Assembly: GCA_937911045.1 (NCBI GenBank)
Contig: CALEPX010000026.1
Coordinates: 1 to 19,445, forward strand
Origin: an uncultured Fretibacterium sp.
GTDB lineage: Bacteria; Synergistota; Synergistia; Synergistales; Aminobacteriaceae
Reading direction: 5' to 3'
Length of the DNA stretch: 19,445 nucleotides
In this document: positions 1-6,114 of the stretch, piece after piece
Position numbering within the stretch: the stretch's first letter is position 1
Layout of the letters: each line of letters starts with the position of its first letter
Translations under genes and position numbers: made by a program
Notes under the pieces: model-generated
What the model saw: only the letters and a program-made list of their open reading frames with translations
Told to the model about the DNA's origin: nothing
Database searches by the model: none

Positions 1-13
1 GCTCTTCCGATCT
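1..13 (+). other. Residual Illumina adapter sequence
   Basis: The first 13 bases, GCTCTTCCGATCT, are identical to the 3' end of the standard Illumina TruSeq/Nextera-independent adapter stem. They are almost certainly untrimmed library adapter, not genome. Native sequence begins at about base 14. The following gene therefore has no true start in the window. Confidence 0.93.
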
Positions 14-14
14 C

Positions 15-650
15 TTGGAAAAATATAATTCATGGAGCAGCTACACGCCCGAATCGAAATCTGTGATGGTCGTGTATGGCTCTGTCTACGGCGGAACTGA
101 GAGCGCGGCTAATGCAGTTGCGGCGAAAATTTCTCAGAACGGCATATCGGACGTGGCTGTATATGACGTGTCGAAAACTCATGTCAGCGAATTAATCAGT
201 GAAGCTTTCCGTTGCAGTCATATCGTGTTAGCGTCGATTACGTATAATATGGGAATTTTCACGCCGATGAAGAATTTCCTGCTGGATCTTGAGGCGCATA
301 ATTTGCAGAATCGTGTTTTCGCGCTAATCGAGAATGGCAGCTGGTCGCCCGTGTCCGGTAAGCAAATGCAGGAGATAATCTCTCGCCTGAATAATTGCAG
401 CGTTGTTGGCGAAAAAGTTACGATTAAGTCCTCGCCGTCGAGCAAAGATTCTGACGCACTGAACGCTCTGGCTAAATCAGTTTCTGAATCGATTCTTGGC
501 GGAGCGATTTCTCAGGAAAAATCTAAACCTGTTGCCGCGAAGAAATTTGTCTGCACAGTTTGCGGATATGTCTACGAGGGCGAAAAATTACCGGATGATT
601 ACGTGTGTCCGGTGTGCGGTGTGGGGGCAAAATTATTCAAAGAGGTGTAA
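15..650 (+). CDS. fprA: Flavodiiron protein (FprA type), C-terminal part: flavodoxin plus rubredoxin domains, 5' truncated
   Basis: These are the last 211 residues of an A-type flavoprotein, an FMN/diiron enzyme that reduces O2 or NO to water or N2O in the cytoplasm of anaerobes. The opening Tyr-x-x-Trp linker followed by a flavodoxin domain is typical of the region just after the diiron beta-lactamase-like domain. That domain is absent because the contig ends. The FMN phosphate loop GSVYGGT is at residues 22-28 and a YNMGIFTP segment follows. A rubredoxin-type iron site sits at the C-terminus, with CxxC pairs at 180/183 and 198/201. The two pairs are only 14 residues apart, so this is the short, rubrerythrin-like rubredoxin and not the 50-residue form. 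The apparent TTG at base 15 is just the first native codon after the adapter. The stop overlaps the ribosome binding site of the next gene. Family assignment is firm; O2 versus NO preference cannot be read. Confidence 0.88.
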   Translation: MEKYNSWSSYTPESKSVMVVYGSVYGGTESAANAVAAKISQNGISDVAVYDVSKTHVSELISEAFRCSHIVLASITYNMGIFTPMKNFLLDLEAHNLQNRVFALIENGSWSPVSGKQMQEIISRLNNCSVVGEKVTIKSSPSSKDSDALNALAKSVSESILGGAISQEKSKPVAAKKFVCTVCGYVYEGEKLPDDYVCPVCGVGAKLFKEV

Positions 651-653
651 ATC

Positions 654-1334
654 ATGAAGGAAGGTTTAACAGAAGTCGTGTTCATTCTTGATCGGAGCGG
701 TTCGATGCAAGGTCTTGAGGATGACACAATCGGCGGCTATAACTCAATGCTTGAGAAACAGAAATCCGTCGAAGGTGAAGCGTATGTTTCAACAGTTTTG
801 TTCGATGACGTCTCAGAAGTCCTTCATGATCGCGTTGAACTTCAGAATGTCAAACCGATAACTCGGGACGAATATTTCGTCAGGGGATCTACGGCATTAC
901 TCGACGCTGTTGGGGGCGCAATTCATCACATAGGCAACATTCACAAATACGCACGCGATGAGGACAGACCCGAGAAAACTCTGTTCATAATTACGACGGA
1001 CGGAATGGAAAATGCCAGTCACATTTATTCCTATGACAAGGTCAAGAGCATGATCGAACGTCAAAAAGAAAAATATTCCTGGGAATTTATCTTCATGGGA
1101 GCTAATATCGACGCCGTGAAAGTTGCCGGAGGTTTCGGAATTTCCGCTAACAGAGCTGTGAGCTACAGGTGCGACAGTTACGGTACACGCAGGAATTTCA
1201 GAGCGATGTCGAATATAATGGATGTCTGGCGAAGAGCTTCATCTCGCGAAGAATTTGATGACGTCGTATCACATGAAATGTCAGATATTAGCGAATACTT
1301 GAACGAAAACGAACACGAAAACGAACACGATTAA
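654..1334 (+). CDS. VWA-domain protein, cytoplasmic
   Basis: This 226-residue protein is almost entirely one von Willebrand factor type A domain. The MIDAS metal site is complete: DRSGS at residues 13-17, the RGSTALLDAVG threonine segment, and TTDGMEN. There is no signal peptide or membrane segment, so it should act in the cytosol as a metal-dependent protein-binding module. The partner is unknown. It starts three bases after the flavodiiron stop. Its ribosome binding site (AGAGGTG, 641-647) lies across that stop, so the two genes are translationally coupled and probably co-expressed. The C-terminus is an Asn-Glu-His-Glu tail encoded by two perfect 12-bp tandem repeats at 1304-1327. Stand-alone VWA proteins of this size occur in many bacteria, often as hypothetical proteins. 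Confidence 0.82.
   Translation: MKEGLTEVVFILDRSGSMQGLEDDTIGGYNSMLEKQKSVEGEAYVSTVLFDDVSEVLHDRVELQNVKPITRDEYFVRGSTALLDAVGGAIHHIGNIHKYARDEDRPEKTLFIITTDGMENASHIYSYDKVKSMIERQKEKYSWEFIFMGANIDAVKVAGGFGISANRAVSYRCDSYGTRRNFRAMSNIMDVWRRASSREEFDDVVSHEMSDISEYLNENEHENEHD
1304..1327 (+). repeat. Two tandem 12-bp repeats in the end of the VWA gene
   Basis: Two perfect copies of CGAAAACGAACA sit next to each other, followed by a partial third copy (CGA) before the stop codon. They encode the Asn-Glu-His-Glu tail. The repeat length is a multiple of three, so a change in copy number would keep the reading frame. Confidence 0.8.
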
Positions 1335-1377
1335 TATTCATAAGACCGCTGCTTGAACGGTGGCGGTTTGTGATTAT

Positions 1378-1407
1378 TTGAGCCGTCAGTTAATGATGTG
1401 ATATAAT
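1378..1407 (+). promoter_or_regulatory. Sigma-70-like promoter, probably giving a leaderless mRNA
   Basis: TTGAGC (1378-1383) and a perfect TATAAT (1402-1407) are separated by 18 bases. A start site about seven bases after the -10 box falls at 1414-1415, the very A of the next gene's ATG. There is no purine-rich ribosome binding site before that ATG, so translation would be leaderless if this start codon is right. Confidence 0.6.
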
Positions 1408-1414
1408 TGCCCAC

Positions 1415-1759
1415 ATGATTAGCGAAATTAAAGCTGGTTCTAACGGATTGCCGCCCGTGAAAGACCAGTATGACGAATATGACAAGAAAATAATTGCGGA
1501 AGCGGCAGTTAAGTTCGGGGCAAAAGTCGTTGCTGATGCCTATGGTTTGAAGTGGCAGACCGTCGTCGCATGGAAGAAACGACTGAAGATTTCTCGACCG
1601 AATTTCAAGATAGTGATTCAATCCCCGTCCGGACAGGAAATTACGATTGATGAACTCCTCGCGAAAATCGTGATGTTTGACAGCGTTTACATTCGTGCTG
1701 ACCAAAATGCAGCTTACTGGGTTCGTGGCGATGAAAACGGAGCGGTGACTTTGTGGTGA
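1415..1759 (+). CDS. Small helix-turn-helix protein with DUF6465-like C-terminal module
   Basis: This is a 114-residue protein with two visible parts. Residues about 23-57 read as a homeodomain-like helix-turn-helix, with an alanine-rich first helix, a turn near DAYGLK, and a recognition helix WQTVVAWKKRLK. This resembles the first helices of transposase- or phage-type HTH proteins. Residues about 64-114 look like a DUF6465 module: a beta strand IVIQSP, a TIDELLAKI helix, then VYIRADQNAAYWV and a final hydrophobic strand. DUF6465 proteins are small proteins of unknown function from gut anaerobes. The family match is from memory and moderate. The reading frame on the opposite strand is longer but shows no recognisable domain. 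No ribosome binding site precedes the ATG (see the promoter at 1378-1407). It may be a DNA-binding regulator. Confidence 0.65.
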   Translation: MISEIKAGSNGLPPVKDQYDEYDKKIIAEAAVKFGAKVVADAYGLKWQTVVAWKKRLKISRPNFKIVIQSPSGQEITIDELLAKIVMFDSVYIRADQNAAYWVRGDENGAVTLW

Positions 1760-1777
1760 GAATCGCAAAGTTCACCG
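1743..1777. other. Stem-loop over the stop codon of the HTH gene
   Basis: CGGTGACTTTG (1743-1753) pairs with CAAAGTTCACCG (1766-1777) as an 11-bp stem with one bulged base and a 12-base loop. The TGA stop of the HTH gene lies inside the loop. No run of T follows on either strand, so it is not a standard intrinsic terminator. It could be an mRNA end stabiliser or a protein-binding site. Confidence 0.55.
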
Positions 1778-1845
1778 TAAAAATCTCCGAAAAACTTTTG
1801 TGATATTACAAAGAATAATTTTTTATTGAAGGGAGTAAAAGAATA

Positions 1846-2013
1846 ATGGCAACTAGTACGTTCGATAGACCGTTAGTAATTGAAAAGGACGAAGATATTG
1901 AAAGATTTTGGCAAGTAATGAACTCTGAACCAAAACCGATTTATATTGACAGAGATATTGAAGAGGGAATGAGGAGGTGTGAAAAATTATTAGAAAATAT
2001 CCCCTTGCGTTAA
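1846..2013 (+). CDS. 55-residue protein, candidate antitoxin of the GNAT cassette
   Basis: This small gene runs from ATG at 1846 to TAA at 2013 and has a GGGAG ribosome binding site at 1831-1835. The protein is acidic and charged. It begins with a Met-Ala-Thr-Ser-Thr-Phe-Asp stretch and a short predicted helix (DIERFWQVM), and ends with an amphipathic helix rich in Glu, Arg and Lys (GMRRCEKLLE). I see no DNA-binding fold and no membrane segment. Small proteins that begin in this way commonly precede GNAT or other toxin-like genes in gut Firmicutes and their neighbours. That recollection, the 8-base gap to the next gene and the shared low GC are the basis for calling it a candidate antitoxin. 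The function is inferred, not shown. Confidence 0.6.
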   Translation: MATSTFDRPLVIEKDEDIERFWQVMNSEPKPIYIDRDIEEGMRRCEKLLENIPLR

Positions 2014-2021
2014 GCAACTTA

Positions 2022-2612
2022 ATGAATAAAGTAGCAGGTGATATTGATCTACTAAAATATATTTTATCTTCATTTTCGTGTGTACAAGATGAAGATATTC
2101 AAAATTTTTTGCATAATAGAGCTATAGACTTTGAAAAATTATTAAAATCGAGAACTTATTTAGTCGTTGATGAGAAACAATTTGAAAATTCAGATTTTAA
2201 GCTCAAAGACCTTGTTATATATGGCTATATTTCATTAGCTGTAAAGGTTTTCACAGTTCCCAAAATGACTTCAAACCATCAACGGCAACAATTAGATGGG
2301 TTCAGCGCAAAAGAGCATGGAAAGCAAATATCTAATTTTCCATGTTATTTGATTGGTCAACTTGCAAGAAATTCAAATGTTTCTAAAGAAGTTATTAATG
2401 GAGCAGAGTTATTAAAAATTTCTTACAATATTATTGGTGAAGCAGTTAAATTAGTCGGAGGCAGAAATATTTTAGTCGAATGCCATAATAATAAAAAATT
2501 AGTTCAATTTTATCTTGATAATGGATTTAATAAAATCTCTCACGTTCCAGATGAAAATCAAACTATGATACAAATGATACGCAGAATTGAGTTCGGAGGA
2601 TATGCAAGTTAA
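2022..2612 (+). CDS. GNAT-family N-acetyltransferase, toxin-like
   Basis: This 196-residue protein has a GNAT fold. Residues 105-135 give the acetyl-CoA strand and helix region (CYLIGQLARN, then GAELL). Residues 146-169 give the typical GGRNILVECHNN strand followed by the KLVQFYLDNGF helix and beta turn. The central Q/RxxGxG/A loop is not canonical. Proteins of this kind modify small molecules, ribosomal proteins or aminoacyl-tRNA; the substrate here is unknown. The gene is clearly poorer in GC (about 30% in sampled lines) than its neighbours (about 45-48%), which suggests acquisition with the 55-residue gene ahead of it. The chosen ATG has no ribosome binding site, so it probably depends on coupling to the upstream gene. 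An in-frame ATT at 1986 lies eight bases after a strong GGAGG and is an alternative, unusual start. Confidence 0.72.
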   Translation: MNKVAGDIDLLKYILSSFSCVQDEDIQNFLHNRAIDFEKLLKSRTYLVVDEKQFENSDFKLKDLVIYGYISLAVKVFTVPKMTSNHQRQQLDGFSAKEHGKQISNFPCYLIGQLARNSNVSKEVINGAELLKISYNIIGEAVKLVGGRNILVECHNNKKLVQFYLDNGFNKISHVPDENQTMIQMIRRIEFGGYAS

Positions 2613-2702
2613 GAATGAGCAACCGAATTTCTAATCACAATTACATTATGCAAACGAAAAAACTACTCATTACTAACAAGCAATCATTCGCCCGAAATTT
2701 AC

Positions 2703-2736
2703 GCAACAAATAACCCGCACACGCTCATGCACGGGT
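2703..2736 (-). terminator. Intrinsic terminator of the thioredoxin operon
   Basis: On the minus strand ACCCGTGCA (from 2736) pairs with TGTGCGGGT to form a 9-bp stem with two G-U pairs and a 6-base loop. TATTTGTTG follows. The wobbles become A-C mismatches on the plus strand, so it works best for minus-strand RNA. It starts 36 bases after the thioredoxin reductase stop codon. Confidence 0.6.
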
Positions 2737-2771
2737 CTGAAACTTCGTAACGTAGCTAAACAACTCTGCAT

Positions 2772-3983
2772 TTACGCAACGTCAGATTCCGAATTAACTT
2801 TCGTGACTTTGACGACTTTCCCGGAAGCAAGCTCAACCATCACAGGCAATTCTGACAACTGCAATTTCTCTGTCATGCGCGCATTCCTGTAGCCATCGAT
2901 TAACGGGATTTTCACGCCATTTTCATTCGCGAATTTCTCGACGTAATTCGACAATTTCACCTGCGATTCATCAATGCTCGAATAAAAGAACGCCTTCACA
3001 CTCTCGGGTTCAAGCAACGTTGCTCTCAAATGCACCTGCTCGTTTATATACGCCGACGCAGCCATCGCAGCAATCGCCCCATCTGAAGCAGCCGTTATAA
3101 CCTGACGCAGATATTTGCTCCTGACATCTCCAGCCGCGAAAATTCCCTCAACAGACGTTTCCATTTTGTCATTCGTGATAATCCAGCCGCCCTTCTCAGC
3201 CTTGACAAGTCCGCGAACACAATCATCATCCGGAGCCTGTCCGACAAACATGAACACGCACGCTACACGCAAATTCGAGATTTCTCCGGTTTTGACGTTC
3301 TTGAGCGTGAGATTCTCGTGAGGCATTCCGTCATCGGATTCCAATTCTTCGGCATCAGAAATTTTCTCGACAACTGAGTTATACACCGGCACAATTTTGG
3401 GATTAGCAAGTGCCTGAGCAATCGCAGCTCTATCAGCTCTGAACTCGTCGCGCCTGTGAATGATATAGACTTTCGACGCAAATTTCGTGAGATACGCGCC
3501 TTCTTCAACTGCCGCGTTTCCGCCGCCGACAACAGCAACTTCGAATCCATCGAAAAACGCTCCGTCACAAACCGCACAGAAACTCACGCCCTGACCAATA
3601 TGTTCAGTCTCACCCTCGCAGCCAAGTCTCTTGAAATGCGCGCCCGTTGCTACGATAATTGCTTCAGCCTCGATTTCCGAATTTTCGCCCTTAATTCTCG
3701 TTACGACGATTTTCTTTTCATCGCGTAATTCGACTTTTGCTTCGTCTACCATTCTGATTTCGGGTTCGAATTTCATCGCGTGAGCCTTAAACATTTGTCC
3801 GAGTTCCGCGCCAGTAGCATGTGAAATTCCCGGGTAATTCTCGATTTCGTCCGTGAGATTTATCTGACCGCCAGTGCCTTTGCGTTCGAGCAGCAACACA
3901 TCAAGACCGGCTCGTCGTCCGTAAATTGCGGCACTCATTCCAGCAGGACCAGCACCGATTATAACAAGCTCTCGTTTTTCCAT
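2772..3983 (-). CDS. trxB: Thioredoxin reductase with a C-terminal thioredoxin-fold-like extension
   Basis: This is a flavoprotein that passes electrons from NAD(P)H to thioredoxin in the cytoplasm. With the start at 3983 it has 403 residues, about 80-90 more than a standard bacterial enzyme. The FAD loop GAGPAG is at 10-15, the redox pair CAVC at 136-139, the nucleotide loop GGGNAA at 153-158, HRRDEFRA (the NADPH-preferring type) at 176-183, and the second FAD motif ending GDVR at 285-288. Residues about 318-403 form an extra domain that reads like half a thioredoxin fold, with a late LPVMVEL segment resembling the cis-proline strand, but it has no CxxC. The in-frame ATG at 4001 was rejected because GGGAGG (3994-3999) lies ten bases before the ATG at 3983 and would fall inside the longer form. 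Thioredoxin is directly upstream. Confidence 0.9.
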   Translation of the reverse strand: MEKRELVIIGAGPAGMSAAIYGRRAGLDVLLLERKGTGGQINLTDEIENYPGISHATGAELGQMFKAHAMKFEPEIRMVDEAKVELRDEKKIVVTRIKGENSEIEAEAIIVATGAHFKRLGCEGETEHIGQGVSFCAVCDGAFFDGFEVAVVGGGNAAVEEGAYLTKFASKVYIIHRRDEFRADRAAIAQALANPKIVPVYNSVVEKISDAEELESDDGMPHENLTLKNVKTGEISNLRVACVFMFVGQAPDDDCVRGLVKAEKGGWIITNDKMETSVEGIFAAGDVRSKYLRQVITAASDGAIAAMAASAYINEQVHLRATLLEPESVKAFFYSSIDESQVKLSNYVEKFANENGVKIPLIDGYRNARMTEKLQLSELPVMVELASGKVVKVTKVNSESDVA

Positions 3984-4153
3984 TTTCACAATTCCTCCCA
4001 ATATTTTTATAAATACCCGTTCGATTTTAATATTTCTGACGTATATCTTGTCGAACTAAATCAAATCTACTGTTCGCGCACAACATCACTTTCACCGAGC
4101 GATAATAATTTCTTGCTGGCAATTTTCCCATGTCCGAAACATTTCTTAACGCT

Positions 4154-4486
4154 TTAGCCAACGAGTTCGTCAACTTTAGCCTTGATTGCCTCGATTGTTA
4201 GAGCCTCACCGCCAAGTCTTGCAACTTCCTCGCCATTCTTGTAGAACAGGAACGTGGGTTGAGACATAACTCGAAATGTTATTGCGACACGACGGTTCTT
4301 CGACGTATCAACCGAACAGAATTTGAATTTGCCTGCGTATTTTGGATTTTCAGCGAGTTCGTGATACTTGGGCATCAACGCCATACAAGGTCCGCACTTC
4401 GGTCCCCAAAAATCCAGTACAGTTGGCAACGGACTGTTCTTAAACTCCGCATCCATATTTTCTTTTGTAATTTCAGTGATTGCCAA
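4154..4486 (-). CDS. trxA: Thioredoxin
   Basis: This 110-residue single-domain thioredoxin is a cytoplasmic disulfide reductase and the partner of the reductase encoded just downstream. The active site CGPC is at residues 31-34, within DFWGPKCGPC. The residue before the first cysteine is Lys instead of the usual Trp, a modest departure likely to affect redox potential or partner binding. The cis-proline (SQPTF) is at 77. It starts with TTG. GAGAGGTG at 4497-4504 lies ten bases before it, and no ATG fits better. A 170-base gap separates it from the reductase start, but both are on the minus strand and they probably form one operon ending at the terminator near 2703. Confidence 0.92.
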   Translation of the reverse strand: MAITEITKENMDAEFKNSPLPTVLDFWGPKCGPCMALMPKYHELAENPKYAGKFKFCSVDTSKNRRVAITFRVMSQPTFLFYKNGEEVARLGGEALTIEAIKAKVDELVG

Positions 4487-4522
4487 TTTTTAGAAGCACC
4501 TCTCATGCAAATAAATTTGTTG

Positions 4523-4528
4523 ATTATA
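4523..4528 (-). promoter_or_regulatory. -10 box of a likely thioredoxin operon promoter
   Basis: A perfect TATAAT lies on the minus strand at 4523-4528, 37 bases before the TTG start of thioredoxin. The predicted start site near 4516 would leave a 30-base leader containing the ribosome binding site. No good -35 hexamer is present at 16-18 bases, so confidence is limited. Confidence 0.4.
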
Positions 4529-4736
4529 TTACACAAAACGCGATTTTTACGCAATAGCGCGATTGGATTCGTGTTTGAGAATTTCCTGTTTCGAGTTTTG
4601 TCGCGAGACGAGTAATCCCCGGATTTTGCAGCATAGCCGTGTGAATACATGTCATTTATGAGCGTTTCTGTCCGTTGCAAAAAAATCACAAATGCACAGT
4701 TGCCCGGATTTTGCGTTTTGCTCTGAATTTGTAAAC
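4529..4736. other. Intergenic region with a 12-bp direct repeat
   Basis: This stretch lies between the divergent thioredoxin and sugar operons. I see no convincing gene in it. It contains two perfect copies of CCCGGATTTTGC, at 4618-4629 and 4703-4714, 85 bases apart. The second ends 22 bases before the -35 box of the sugar operon promoter. Regulator binding is possible but unproven, and a chance repeat is not excluded. Confidence 0.4.
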
Positions 4737-4765
4737 GTGACAAGTTCGCTGACTTAGTATAGAAT
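4737..4765 (+). promoter_or_regulatory. Promoter of the sugar transport operon
   Basis: GTGACA (4737-4742) and TAGAAT (4760-4765) are spaced by exactly 17 bases, each matching the sigma-70 consensus at five of six positions. The expected start site is about 4772, leaving a leader of about 225 bases before the binding-protein gene. The TAGAAT form of the -10 box recurs at other promoters in this window. Confidence 0.65.
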
Positions 4766-4772
4766 AAATAAC

Positions 4773-4802
4773 ATTCACGCTTGAGAATTTGTGAGTGTGA
4801 AT
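4773..4802 (+). promoter_or_regulatory. Dyad at the predicted transcription start: operator or 5' hairpin
   Basis: ATTCAC (4773-4778) and GTGAAT (4797-4802) form perfect inverted arms. As RNA the stem extends to 11 bp using three G-U pairs around an 8-base loop. It lies at the predicted start site, a standard place for a repressor operator. It could instead be a protective hairpin at the 5' end of the mRNA. No regulator gene is nearby. Confidence 0.5.
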
Positions 4803-4912
4803 ATATTGCGGTTCTTGAGACCGAGCGGAATGACAATGATAATACGTTGCTGAAATCAGTGGAAGGAGTGAAAAATTTACAAGTTACACATGAAAGCGCA
4901 TTGAAACACTGA
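4781..4912 (+). CDS. Possible 43-residue leader ORF or gene remnant
   Basis: An open frame runs from TTG at 4781 to TGA at 4910, inside the leader of the sugar operon. The middle reads as a short strand (YIAVLETE), a polar turn, a helix (TLLKSVEG) and a second strand (VKNLQVTHE), somewhat like the end of a small ferredoxin-fold protein such as NapD. There is no good ribosome binding site before the TTG. It may be a leader peptide, a decayed gene end or chance. A GTG at 4868 inside it follows GGAAGGA, so a 14-residue peptide is an alternative. Confidence 0.25.
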   Translation: MRICECEYIAVLETERNDNDNTLLKSVEGVKNLQVTHESALKH

Positions 4913-4997
4913 ACTCTTAGTAAGTTCGGGCGGAAGGCTCAATTTTTGACGAAATTTATGATTTTATAACTTTACGAAACTAGGGAGGTTTTTCGAA

Positions 4998-6035
4998 ATG
5001 AAATTTGGTACGAGAAAGATTATTGCCGTGATGGTGGCGGCGATTATGGTTCTGAACTTTGCGACGGTAGCTTTTGCGAGACGTGAAGATCCTGCGAAAC
5101 AAAAACCCGTGGCAGGCGAAAGCAGCAAAAAGCGCATTGATGTTTACGGCGGTGCTGAAGTGAAAATCGCTTACATTGCTCATGACATCGGCACTCCGAA
5201 TAATCAGGGCTGGAAAGAAGGAATCGAGCGCGAGTGTGCTTCATGGTCAAATATCAAAGTTGACTCATATAGCGCAGAAGAATCCGCGGAAAAGCAGGTT
5301 CAGATTATGACGGACTGCATCAATCAGGGTTACAACGCAATTATTTTACAATGCTCAGACGGCACAGCACTTGCACCATCTGTGAGACAGGCTGAAGAAG
5401 CAGGCATTCCGGTCATCACAGTGAATCTCGATTGTGCCAGCGACACAGTTCACAGCGCGTTGGTCATGGCGGTTGATTATGACGCGGGGCGTATGGCAGC
5501 CGACAAAATGGCAGAACAACTGGGCGAAAAGGGCGATATTGCGATCATTCAGGGCGTTCCCGGTTTGGCAAGAACCGACAATCTGGAGCAGGGTTTCCGT
5601 GACACCATTGCGAAATATCCCAACATAAAAATCGTAGACGCTCAGACAGCTTCGTTCCAGAAAGATACGGCTATGACGGTTATGAACTCGTTCTTGCAGT
5701 CATATCCTGATTTGAAGGGCGTTTTTGCGATTAACGACGCTATGGCTGAGGGAGCTGCGTTGGCTGCTGAGTCCGCTAACAAGAAGGGGCAGATCTGCAT
5801 CTGGGGTGCTGACGGTGAGAAAGACGCATTAGCCATGGTAGAAAGCGGCGCAATGGCAGGAACGATTTACACAAACAGCTGGGACGAGGGTTCGACTGCT
5901 GCTAAAATCGCGCTTCTGATGATTGGCTCTGAGTACAGCTACACAGTTCTGACAGAGACTCCCAAAGTAATCATGGAGCCTATTGTTGTGACAGCTGAGA
6001 CAGTTGGCTCTATTGCTCCGGAAGATCGATGGTAG
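4998..6035 (+). CDS. Periplasmic sugar-binding protein of a ribose-type ABC importer
   Basis: This 345-residue protein has an N-terminal signal peptide with basic residues at 2-7, a hydrophobic stretch, and a likely signal peptidase I cut after AFA near residue 27. It has no lipobox cysteine, so it should be free in a periplasm; this is the main argument for a diderm. The rest is a periplasmic binding protein of the RbsB/peripla_BP_4 class: the opening strand VKIAYIAHD, then AEKQVQIMTDCINQGYNAII, IPVITVNLD, VFAINDAMAEGAALA and IWGADGEKDALAM. It captures a sugar or sugar derivative and delivers it to the two permeases downstream. GGGAGG lies nine bases before the ATG. It is first in the operon, as expected for the subunit needed in excess. 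The ligand cannot be read from sequence. Confidence 0.92.
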   Translation: MKFGTRKIIAVMVAAIMVLNFATVAFARREDPAKQKPVAGESSKKRIDVYGGAEVKIAYIAHDIGTPNNQGWKEGIERECASWSNIKVDSYSAEESAEKQVQIMTDCINQGYNAIILQCSDGTALAPSVRQAEEAGIPVITVNLDCASDTVHSALVMAVDYDAGRMAADKMAEQLGEKGDIAIIQGVPGLARTDNLEQGFRDTIAKYPNIKIVDAQTASFQKDTAMTVMNSFLQSYPDLKGVFAINDAMAEGAALAAESANKKGQICIWGADGEKDALAMVESGAMAGTIYTNSWDEGSTAAKIALLMIGSEYSYTVLTETPKVIMEPIVVTAETVGSIAPEDRW

Positions 6036-6054
6036 CGATAACCGCAATATAGAC

Positions 6055-6114
6055 GCAAGATACGGGGCTGCTTCATAGGCTTTGACAGGCTTATTGTAGC
6101 TGCCCTTTTCTTGC
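6055..6114 (+). other. Stem-loop between binding-protein and permease genes
   Basis: GCAAGA (6055-6060) pairs with TCTTGC (6109-6114). Inside these arms GGGGCT can pair with AGC-TG-CCC around a 2-base bulge. No T-run follows. In binding-protein-dependent transport operons such structures commonly protect the upstream message and lower expression of the membrane subunits. That role is inferred here. Confidence 0.5.

Noticed and set aside
1331..1768. 145-codon open frame on the minus strand opposite the HTH gene
   Set aside because: No domain and no good ribosome binding site. The plus-strand frame has an HTH-like and a DUF6465-like pattern plus a promoter.
4375..4836. 153-codon minus-strand frame over the thioredoxin start and intergenic DNA
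   Set aside because: It overlaps a certain thioredoxin gene out of frame and shows no domain.
4946..4970. TTGACG and TATAAC just before the binding-protein gene
   Set aside because: The spacer is only 13 bases, too short for a sigma-70 promoter; the pair at 4737-4765 is far better.
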